A stretch of DNA of 64,000 nucleotides from Apoderus coryli (lineage: Eukaryota; Arthropoda; Insecta; Coleoptera; Attelabidae), in assembly GCA_911728435.2 (NCBI GenBank), contig OU452208.1, forward strand, positions 7,936,001 to 8,000,000, written 5' to 3'. Within the stretch, counting starts at the first letter, position 1. Each line of letters begins with the position of its first letter. A program made the translations under genes and the position numbers. This document shows positions 47,775-58,000 of the stretch, piece by piece. Under the pieces are notes generated by a model. It searched no databases, was not told the DNA's origin, and saw nothing but the letters and a program-made list of their open reading frames with translations.

Positions 47775-50700
47775 ATGACCAGTTTAATTCATCATTGCGA
47801 ACTAGCTTCAAGTCCCGTAGAAGAGTGTCCACCAATTCCAAGCAAAATTAACTGGTGGACTTTACTGAAAAGGGCATTTCTGCGATGTTTCTTAATAGAT
47901 GAAAAGAATCCCCTTTGCATGAAATACTTTCAGAGTGAACGGGCCATTCGAGAGGAGAAAAGGCGACAATACTATTCCAAGCATTGGTAAGGCAGTTTGA
48001 TTTTATATACAGGGTCAGTGATTAGTGCTAGATTATATCACTTTGTTTTGGCAATAAAACTGTGACCAGTCTAAACTAAATATTACTTTCATATTGTACA
48101 GTGTCCATATGTAAAATAAGCTTTAAATAAATTGAAACTCAAGCCATAAAACACAACTTTTAGATGGAATTCTCACAGAACCTCCAAATAAACAGTGGGT
48201 CGGTTTTGTCAACGAATCCTGTGCGACCATCAGTCAAAAGTCGTGTGTGCATTTTACATTTCTTTTGCTTCAAATGAAGCACACATGCAACATGGAAAAT
48301 TGTATCCAAACTCAAATCTCGATATTTTCAAAACGGAAAGAGATATCGAGTTGCTGTATTCAGTAGGTTCTTGACCAAGTCTTTAAGAACACGTACAGGG
48401 TTCGACCGGTGTATTTCTTTTATTCATCCGCTTATACAGGGTGAGCAAAGGAAGTAATGTTTTTTAACAAAGTTTGGGGCTGTTAGATTCTGAATTTTTG
48501 ATGTTGGAAATCTTTCTATCCATTTTTTTGATCTTGGACTATCCTAAAAAATGCAATATCTCAAATTTTTCCTATATACCTCAAATTATCGAATTTTTAT
48601 ACATACATACATGAAAATTCCGCATAAAAGATGAATAGCAGGGTTGGCCAGCATCATAGCATTTTGAAAAATAAAAAAATTTAAGTTAGCGGTGTTGCCG
48701 GATGTATTTATTTCTCTCTGAGCGTTGGGGACAGTTTTATATTCGTCACAGTATGTAACATGCTCAAAAAATTAAACTAATTTAGATAAAAACTTAAGAG
48801 AATTGAAAAAGTACTTACCTAATTGTTTACAGGTTTGTGATTCATCCTTTGAGCAAGTTCGGTTCAGCTTATGATATGTTTATGTTGCTGTTCTATATCA
48901 CTTTATTAATAGTCAAACCATTTGAATTTGGATTCATGAAACGATCTATAGTAAGTGAGAAGGGACAAATTGCTATTAACGCAGTCAGGTAAACAATATT
49001 TAAATTTTTAAAACTATTCGAATTGTGGTGTAATTGTATCAAAAGCAGTTTTAATTCGCTGTTTCATGTCATCTCGTGTTGTTGTTGGCGTATCATAAAA
49101 AATGTTTTTAAGATATCCGCATTACAAAAAATCTAGTCCCAGGAGACCTTGGGGGCCAGTTTTATGGACCACCGCGGCCAATCCATTTCTCAGGAAATAA
49201 ACGATCTAGAGTACGTCTTACTAGCCTATGAAAATGTCATCAAATCAATAACACAAATACTTAAGTTAGAATATTTTTTTTTTGGGAAACGGTGACAGTT
49301 AGGTATAGGGATCCTAATACCATTTGATAGAGAACATTAATTAGTATCGACAGCTGCTATGAAATATAGGGTGTGCTATTTAAAATAAGAAAGTTATTTA
49401 AATAAATATGATCGATAAGAACAATACAAAATTGTGACCACCCTGTACAATATTTACAATTGGGCTATACACCCACCTAATGTATGGCCTATTACCTTGC
49501 CATTTTAAAATTTTAAACAGTTTAGCTAAAAAAATGAACGCACAGAATGTTTTTAAAAATGACCCAATTTTTTGCAAAAAACCCAAAAATTGGACAAACG
49601 AGTAGATTTAGGTATAGGGATCATAACAATAACTCTATTTTATTTTATCCGAAGTGTTCAAAAAATCAAAAAAATACTGGGTGTTCCAGTTAGAAAAATA
49701 TAACTAAGTATGGTAGGTCACACTTCTCTGACACACCCGGTATATTTAAAAACATTTTTGTTAAATGCTCCTGGTAGACACCCACGCAAACAATATTGGC
49801 AATTTGAATTTTGTTAGGCAATGAGAGAACGAGGCGAATGTACTGCCCGATCCGGTATACTTACCTATGTAATATACCAGGTGTACCAAAAAAAACACCA
49901 CCTTTTGGTCGTAGAATCTACCACCAAAAAGAAGACGAAAGTCACTTATTTTAAAATTTCGAAATGAATGAAATTATGACCATTTAGAATATTGAAATCA
50001 GGCAAATCTTTCACGAGAGAAAAATCATAACGAAGATCATTGAAAAAAAGATTACCTAAACTCTTTGCAATAAATTATGTTTTTTTTATTCCAGATTTAT
50101 AAATATAATGGATCTAACTGCTCTTATAATGGTGTTTTCCAATTTTTTCGTGGGATATGCAACAGAATCGAAGCAGATGATTATTATAGAACCATCTAAG
50201 ATAGCCAAACAATATTTAAAAAGCGGATATCTATTTTTCGACGTAATTTCATCAATACCAAAATTATTTTATTGCAGTCTAAAACCTTTGTATTGTTTTC
50301 AATCCGGAATCATATTTATGATCGTTAATACTCTCATCCTATTGAAGTTGTTTAGGATTCGTACAGTTTGTACCCTCATACGTCGCGTTTGCATTTATTG
50401 GGGGATCAGAAAACGTAACGTTCATTTTCACTTGACGTTTATTCTAATTATGATGTTAGTTTGCCACTGGGTGTCATGTATTCATTCTGTTATGAACCGC
50501 TATGGTTTTATCATAGAACATTTAAATGCCGGATCAAAATGGTTTGGAATTATAACAGACATGCCTCCACATACTTTTAGTTACACGTACGTCAGAATTT
50601 TGTTTAGAAGTTGTGCGCAAGTTTTAGGGATACAAATTGATTTAGAAGAGATGGGCGAATTGCCAATGAGTACAGAAGAGATTGTAATGGCAATTTGTAG

Positions 50701-51412
50701 TTATTTAATTGGAAAGCTCGTTGTTACAGCTACATGGATTATACTGCTGTTGACTATTATGTCTGGATATACTGTTACATCGAAATACTATGAGATTATG
50801 AGTCAGGTGAATGAATATATGAGAAATAAGCAATTACCAGTTGCACTGAAAAAAAAGTTTGTCGAACTCTACGCGTATAAATATAGTAATAAATATTATA
50901 ATGAGAAATGTATGATTAATATTTTGTCCGATAGTCTAAAACGTGATATCGATGTCTATGCTTGTCGCGAATTTATAGCTAATGTCAGTATTTTTAAAGA
51001 ATTGTCTCAAAAGGAGATCAGTAAATTGATCTCATATTTTCGACAAGAGATTTATTTACCAAATGATATGATAATACAGACAGGTTCACTTGCGGATTCA
51101 ATGTATTTTCTGGCTAACGGAACTGTTGCAGTTTTTACTCATTCGGGTAGAGAAGTGTGCCATCTTCAAGATGGAGCATATTTTGGAGAACTGGCACTGC
51201 TTATGAAAGAGGCAAAACGTGCCATTACAGTGATTGCTATTGAGACTACCACAATTTTTCGATTACATCGAAATGATTTCAAGAGATCCATTCTAAAAAA
51301 TCCCCAAGCATACGGACTTATGGTGAAAATGGCAGAGGCCCGCAGCGAAGTTATAAAGAAAATTGAGCAAGAGCAGAAGGATTTTGTGTTTAATAAAAAT
51401 TTAAAATTTTAA
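47775..51412 (+). CDS. HCN/CNG-like channel protein, gene 2 of cluster, three exons, 561 aa
   Basis: Exons 47775-47986, 48833-48988 and 50095-51412 join in frame (1686 nt). Donors are GTAAGG and GTAAAC; acceptors are TTTACAG and ATTCCAG. Both introns are phase 2 and fall after YYSKH-W and AINAV-R. The protein has the same plan as gene 1: a short N-terminus with NPLCMKYF, S1-S3 (FFDVISSIPK), S4 with RIRTVCTLIRR, S5 ending CHWVSC, pore helix YTYVRILFRSCAQ, then LGIQI (300-304) where HCN channels have CIGYG, S6, C-linker (NEYMRNKQLPVALKKK) and a cyclic-nucleotide-binding domain. In the phosphate-binding cassette FGE (486-488) and an arginine (R498) are kept. Intron 2 carries a mariner remnant on the opposite strand. 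AATAAA is at 51452. Binding of cAMP or cGMP is plausible; selective ion conduction is doubtful without a recognisable filter. Confidence 0.85.
49014..49260 (-). pseudogene. mariner-type transposase remnant in gene 2 intron 2
   Basis: Minus-strand frames read RRTLDRLFPEKWIGRGGP, NWPPRSP and, after a frame break, GYLKNIFYDTPTTTRDDMKQ followed by RIKTAFDTITPQFE. This is the catalytic third-aspartate region and C-terminal helix of the 'WIGRGGP.NWPPRSPDL..LDFFLWG' mariner group. Only the last third of the gene remains. Confidence 0.8.
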
Positions 51413-51817
51413 GTTTTGAGTTAGTTGTAATTATATTCAGTTTGTTAATTTAATAAAGGTATTGTTAAAAAAATTGGTAATTATTCTAATTTGTATTCCA
51501 CATTTTTATTTTTAGTAAATTTCATTTCATAATATCAAACTGAATTTTTACCACTCCATACCATATGCAATACACTCAAAATTAAAAAAATATATAATTT
51601 GATGTTTATTTGCGCCAAATTTTTAAGTTTAACTAAGTAGGGGTTGAAAAATCAAATATACATATATATACGTATAACTTATATAACTTTATTGTCATAA
51701 AGAATTACACTTTCTTGTAGACAAAGTAGGGTACTTAAAAAAAATACTGTTAAAAAATTACAACATATACACAAGTGTGCAATCATCATATCAAATAAAT
51801 AAAAAACAAAAATATGA
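51413..51817. other. Spacer after channel gene 2
   Basis: Contains the candidate AATAAA of gene 2 at 51452-51457. Nothing else is recognised. Confidence 0.4.
51452..51457 (+). promoter_or_regulatory. Candidate polyadenylation signal, gene 2
   Basis: AATAAA 40 bp past the stop codon of gene 2. Confidence 0.5.
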
Positions 51818-52462
51818 CGCCCTTAAAAAAAATCCCGGTGGCAGCCAGTCGGAAAAGTAGATTCTCGATTTATATATTTTTTATTCATACTTAGTCTACG
51901 ACTGACACCCACTATTAATAAACAAATAGAAAATAGAATATTATGATTATGACAGTCGCCAAATATAACCAAAGTGTCATATTGACAGTTATTTTAACTG
52001 AAATACCCATTATACTATAATACATACGTAAGCACGGTCTTATTGTTATTTAACAGGTGTTTTTTTGTCAAAAATAATTACAGATGTAGCGGGTGATGAT
52101 ATTTTTTGTTACTTTATATTGACTTACATTTACTTAAATATGCCAGCGATGAAAAAACTCTCGAAATAAACATTGTAGAGATTTAAGTGCTCTATCATTT
52201 GATATGTAACATCGGTATTTTCTATTAACAATGAAAAAAATATGATTTTTTTAAAACTTTGACAGGCCGCCATTTTGAAATTAGCTCTGCGATTTCAATC
52301 ACCAACCAACTCACGCGATTCCATGACAGCCGATCTTTAACCAAATTTTGTTCCGATTGGTCAAAAAATGCGGCCTAGAACGTGCCGCAAAGTTTTCTAT
52401 ATCCCATATATATATATAGATATATCAAGGCATGTACGAATTAAAGAAGTCTCATACATGTG

Positions 52463-52547
52463 CCACGATAGTTTAATTGGTTAAAACACCTGACCGGCAA
52501 TTGGGAGATGTTGGTTCAAATCCAACTTTTGTCACGAGATTTTTTTA
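52463..52547 (+). repeat. tRNA-derived SINE-like module or tRNA pseudogene
   Basis: An A-box-like TAGTTTAATTGG (52469-52480) and a B-box GGTTCAAATCC (52513-52523) are spaced as in tRNA genes. The T stem GTTGG/CCAAC is perfect, and the anticodon stem CCTGA/TTGGG pairs around CCGGCAA. A run of seven T (52541-52547) follows. The acceptor ends do not pair and position 33 is C, so it is not a working tRNA. Confidence 0.6.
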
Positions 52548-52635
52548 ATTCGTGCAAGTTAGTTTATTTAATTTCTTTGTATATCGGTGATATACTATAC
52601 TCTGTCAACTTAGTTGAATATTATCTTTGGTTGTT

Positions 52636-52636
52636 G

Positions 52637-52663
<27 letters not shown>
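52636..52663. repeat. TA microsatellite
   Basis: About 13 uninterrupted TA units. A shorter TA tract occurs at 52408-52420. Confidence 0.9.
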
Positions 52664-52667
<4 letters not shown>

Positions 52668-53064
52668 TATAAACTCTTGAACTGAGGTCATTTTTAGGAT
52701 CCAAGGGTCATGAAATGAAGGACTGCATAAAAATTTTTCAAAATTTCAGTTGTGTCGATCTCCTGAATAGTTAGATTTTTTTTAAAAATCTACTAGAAGA
52801 GTTGAATTACTTAAAATGAACAGGGTTAACTTAGCGTACAAATAATAAATAAATCCTTTTACTTAAGAAAGTTTAATTTTTGGAACTAGAATTAATTTCA
52901 GCAAAATCAACAATTTTAATTTTTTGTGGGATAATTCGAATGCCTCTGTAGAAAAGGGGGGTTTCTTGGCAGCATTTTAAACTGAGCAACTTTTGTCTAA
53001 CCAATTTTCTATCTTGTTGTACAATTTATTTTTTATTTCTGCATATCATAATATTAGGTATATA

Positions 53065-53521
53065 CAGGGTGTTTCAGAACTGCTCAAAATAAGTGTAGCC
53101 GGTTATACAAATTTTTGCCTAAGGGGCCTTCCTTTTCGAGATATAGAGAGTTAAAAAAAATATGATAGCTTATAAAGTTGCTCTTTTTCAAAAAGTATCA
53201 ATTTAAAATAATGAAGCTTGTCAAAGCTGTCTTTAATTAATTTATATGTTACCCAATATCTACGCCAATGAACAATTAATGAAAGCCAAAATAATGCAGA
53301 TTATTTCAGGTTATCGGTACCCAAACGCATATAAAATGTTGTCAGAATTGGTTAGCTAGTTTTTGAGAAATTAACAAAAAAGTTAATCTGACCACCAAAT
53401 TTGGACACCCTGTATCTCGATAACGAAGCATTTGCGGACATGGGGTCAATGTCAAAAAATACTTAAATTACTTTCAGGAATCTCCAGTTTTTGTTTGTTG
53501 CAACCATAGTGAATCACCCTG
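53065..53521. mobile_element. Non-autonomous mariner-like element with CAGGGTG tips
   Basis: Tips CAGGGTGTTTC and CACCCTG are flanked by TA on both sides (53063-53064 and 53522-53523). The right 315 bp matches the 3' non-coding region of the mariner remnant at 35.8-36.7 kb. The element has no ORF and so looks like a deletion derivative of that family. Confidence 0.75.
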
Positions 53522-53830
53522 TATATAGGTTACACACATTTTGTAGGTAATATTAGAAATATTAAGATAATTAAATGTTGCGCAACTATGCAAATTAATT
53601 TAGTAATTTAGTAAAAACTAAATCAGTGTTCGAATAAATAACACCACAACATAAAAAATTAGATCACATAGGCTTACGAAAAGAGTGTAAAAAGGGGTCA
53701 AAATTAAAAAAAAGCCTCCTAATCTTAGTCGATATAAGAAAGAATTTAAATAAAAAATAGCTAATGTCAACAAACTTAAAAAAAAAAAAAATATATTTGG
53801 AAGTATAGCTTGCCACCAAGCGTGCCTCGG

Positions 53831-54189
53831 GGGCACAAGTCAGGTCCTGACTAAGAATAATTATAGTTTTCTGTTTCTAACCACAGTACTGTATTTTCAT
53901 TTTTGTAAAAATATTTAACTACATAATAATATCGCTGTCAATTTCAGAAATATTTGTGGTGTGTCATAGTGATTGAAAACAGCCTTGAGTGGTGGTATCA
54001 GTTAAATGTTGACATGATTGAACAATAACAAAGACTTTATTAGTATAAAAGACATTTTTATAAAAGTTGAAGCAGTGCTTCCTAACTTAACCTAAACGTA
54101 ACTTATATTTTAGCTTAAACCTATCTGAAAATAGTTTTACATCGCTGGCCAAATTAAGTAGGTAGCTTATGTTTACAAATTAATTTGTT
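53831..54189. other. No feature recognised
   Basis: AT-rich spacer. Confidence 0.4.
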
Positions 54190-54600
54190 CTATTACGTGT
54201 CAGACAGCGCTCTTAAACGAAAACCCCTGTAAACTTTTTATATTCTCCGGTAGAGCGTTGTAATATTTTGAAACCGTATAGGAAAATGACCGCTCAAATA
54301 TTGATGTTGAGTCTAGCGGTGGCGTAATGACAGTTTTATGAGGAATATTCACATCATACACCGATCCCCGGAACTTCAATCTTTCATATAAGTATTCCGC
54401 CTATTTCTATCTGATGATTTTTATTAATCAAAATTAGTTAATAAAAATCCGAGTTTGTTTCATTCTTAACCAACCGATTTCCTTAATCTTATTGCTAGCC
54501 TTTTTCACCCCTACAAATTCTACATACAAGCCGAGTGCCTGAATTCTGCATCAACTGAATCCTGTTCTCAGCAATATTAGTCAAACAAGGGCCATATATA
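54190..54600 (-). pseudogene. Non-LTR retrotransposon ORF2 C-terminal fragment
   Basis: The minus strand reads LKFRGSVYDVNIPHKTVITP, then ERSFSYTVSKYYNALPENIK and SLQGFSFKSAV. The 'SF......YNALP..IK......FK' block is the usual C-terminus of jockey/CR1-type polyproteins. Upstream, a degraded frame with RIQALGLYVEF fits the 'RIQ..GLR....' region. No catalytic part remains. Confidence 0.7.
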
Positions 54601-54611
54601 TATTGGCAATA

Positions 54612-54951
54612 ATATAAACCCTAGCTGATTGCGTTATCATGCTATCTCGCCAAGAGACAATTTGTGTTTATGTTTTACTTTCATTTAGTTTAAAAACATA
54701 TGAGATACTGCCATTTTGTAATATGAATTTTACGGTTATACAATTGTATTAATCATAAGATACGTTAATAAAAATAAAATCCTTTTAATTCTCAAGAACA
54801 CTATACCAAAAACACAGGAGTGAACGGTATCTATCTCCGTCAATGCGATTATTGTGACGTTTTAACCAATAATGGCGGCATGCGCGACGATATGCGCAGG
54901 ACGGCTCGCAAGCGGAAAGTCAGAATACTGTATTATTTATTATACTGTGGA
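54612..54951 (+). repeat. Module A, copy 1, upstream of channel gene 3
   Basis: It starts CTAGCTGATTGCGTTATCAT and ends TATTATTTATTATACTGTGG. It is repeated at 57531-58091 with about 220 bp of extra sequence in that copy. The last part is open in one frame in both copies (GVNGIYLRxCDYC, NGGMRDxMR, ILYYLLYCG). No terminal inverted repeats were seen. It may be a dispersed repeat, or part of the 5' flank of the channel gene duplicated with it. Exon 1 of gene 3 starts 145 bp after it. Confidence 0.7.
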
Positions 54952-55095
54952 ATTAGTAGGCACCTTGTATACCATGTCAATGGGTCAACAATCAGTCAAA
55001 TTCGACATAAAGCTCTCAAATCAATCAGCAATTTAATATTTTTACTTCGTGTATTGTTAGTTGTTAGAAATCCTAATTTTAAGTTAAAAAGGAGC

Positions 55096-58000
55096 ATGTG
55101 TAGCGTTACTCATAAGTGCATTCTGCCCAATCAGGGATTGGAGTCCTGCCCACCATTGCCCGAATATGTAACATGCTGGACAATGTTAAAATTCCATTTT
55201 ATATCATTATTTTTAATAAATGACAAGAATCCATTATGTGTTACGTTCCTTCGAAGTAGGAAAGCCATTTATGAAGAAAAGAGAAAACACTATTATTCCA
55301 AATATTGGTAAGTAGTATACATTATTAAAGCTGGTTTAGTGCTAATTGATATAACTGCTGATTGCTCTGGAAAGGGCTACTCCGGAATAACCATAAGAAT
55401 GCCGGTCATTTTCTGAGATGCATCTTGATTTACTCGAGGAATCCACCAAGTCGGTTAGAATAACTCAACTATACAGGGTGTAAATAAAGATGTGACTCTT
55501 TGTTGAAAAATATCTCTATTATATATTTTTTTATTATAAAAGACCCACCCTATTTTTGAACAAAGATTCACACCTTATTTTTCGTCTTTTTTCGCACTTA
55601 TTTATTTTAACCCTGTATACAGCGTAATATTTAACACGTATTTTTTTTCTTTGTAGAATTCTAAACTATAAAATATTACCTTTTTGTAAAAAGTAGCTAA
55701 ATTTTTACCATAGATGATTGTCCAAATCTCAAAACTGCTGAGGTTGGTGCATTTTATCATAGACCACCCTGTATATTAATTTATTGATAATTATGAATAT
55801 TATGCAGAAAAATTTAATTACTGATTTGACTAATTCTAAACTTTTTTTTTCTAGGTACATAGTTCATCCCCTTAGCACGATTGGTATTTATTTTGACGTT
55901 TTCCAGTTAATCTTCTACATGACTTCGTTGGGACTAAAAATGTTTGAATTTGGGTTTTTGAATCAATCAGTGACGGTGGCAACATCGCCACATTATAAGT
56001 TTTTTGTCAGGTCAGGAAAAAAATTGTTTACAACGATGGGGATGACTAAAATATAACCGCTAATGTACAAGGTGCCCTTATGGGCTATCTGGGATATTTT
56101 TAAAGATCCTGATTCTGTCTAATTATGTGATTTTTTTTTTAAATTTACGAAATACGCTTATAACCTTTAATCTAATGAAAATAATTATTAACGAAAATTA
56201 TATATTTTTTTGGGTAGCCAATTTAAAAAAAAATGTTTGGTTTATATCAACGAAATCATTTCCCACATAAAAATCCAACTACGCCACTGGATTCTATGCA
56301 AAAATCTTTATCGGGGTCAGATTTTATCTTCCCGCTAAGTTAAAGGCTAACAAAGATTCAATATCGCCCTGTAACTGGGAAACTAAGAGGGCTATGAACG
56401 TTCGCGAAAACCGCAAGGTACTACCTTTAGAAATAACCAAGATACGCCGTAAGGACAGGCAAAATGGGACATCCTGTACGTGCGGATAACATAACAAGCC
56501 TTTCAGTCGCCCGTTCATATCGAAAACCAATGAAAATATTGAAAATGCATAAACTGAATCATACTTGTAGTCCTCTGCACTTTGTAGCACCGATTTTGAT
56601 ATTTTTTTAATGAGATATTTATGATATTGTGTATCTTCATTTTAATCCAAAATTAAATTCATAAGCAACATTACTTAACCTTCGCTACACACACCACCAC
56701 CACCCATAATTAGTGCCAGGGAACACATTCTGGAGTCTAATAGACCCCACTATTATTGATTATTAATTTCGGAAAATCAATTTTTATAATTAAACAGTTT
56801 ATAGTCAAAATAATATTTATTTCTGACATCGAATGAAACCGCATCGCACATTTTATTCCAATCCATGGGTTTCTTGTCTTGATACATCTGTTTCTACAAT
56901 TTCACTATAATAAGGCAGTTTAGTCCTCTCTCAAAAGGCCAACTTGTTTAGAAACTCTCTTCTGACAACTTTTGGAATATTGGTGGCGGAAAAATTGCTT
57001 GGCTGTCAATGATACCAAGGTCTTATTGTGATCAAAAACACACATGACAACGCTTTAAACGCTTGTGTCTGAAATAATAAATCCTGCAAGCATCTAGAAA
57101 TATAATGGAACAGTAGAAGATCGGCGTACACTTATAAATTTGCTGGAGTCGGAGAGACCCCAGTGTGTGTTTGAAAGGTTAATAGGACTGAAAGATAACT
57201 TATCGGACCAGATCTCGCAACTGACATATTGTTTAGTACTGCCAAATACATACTTGAGGACGCTTTTGTCTTGTGGATCAGGAACTGCCTAGAAGGCTTA
57301 ACTTCTATTCCACTTCTTCTTCTTCTTGTCTTCTCCATTCAATGAAGATCGGCAACAATTATGGCAAATTCGTCTCTGTCTTGGGCTCTTTTTAGCAGGG
57401 AGTTTGAGTCTAAGCCGTCTAATCCCTTATGTTTTTCAGCCAAGAGCACTGTCTACGTCCAGGACCACGTTTGCCCTCCATAATCAGTTGCAGGAATCTG
57501 TTTATGATGATATTGTCAATAAAATAACACCTAGCTGATTGCGTTATCATGCTATGCTCTAGTCACGCGACAACTTGTGTTTATTTTTCACTTGCATTTA
57601 ATTTAAAAACACATTAGATACTGTCATTTCGTAATATGAATTTTACAAATAGTTGTTATAAAAGTGTAAAAGTATCTAGTAGGTATTCATCTTTATTATT
57701 TCTTATTACTCACCTAACAGGATCTTTGGGGAAGCAAAAAAATGTTTAGAGCAGGTATTGGGACAACGTTTTGCAGAACACACATGCCCACCCTGATTTT
57801 TCATTGTATTAATCACAAGACACGTTAATAAAAATAAAATTCTTTTAATTCTCACGTACACTATACTGAAAATACATAAAACAGAATCAGACTATAATCA
57901 CAATATTTATTTATCTATTATCTCGTACACGCCGACAATGAACTCTATACTGAACACAGGAGTGAACGGTATCTACCTACGTCTATGCGATTATTGTCAC

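Larger units (their letters stand above)
51818..53830. repeat. Dispersed repeat pieces matching 41340-42130, with younger insertions
   Basis: Three pieces (51818-51875, about 52660-52798 and about 53640-53780) match the repeat upstream of gene 1 but in rearranged order. A tRNA-like module, TA microsatellites and the element at 53065-53521 are interleaved. Confidence 0.7.

Noticed and set aside
52463..52547. Functional tRNA gene
   Set aside because: The acceptor stem does not pair and the base before the anticodon is not T.
54820..55095. Using the upstream ATG at 54820 as the start of channel gene 3
   Set aside because: This part belongs to module A, which is repeated in intron 2, and it has no counterpart in genes 1 and 2; the ATG at 55096 gives the same 212-nt first exon as gene 2.
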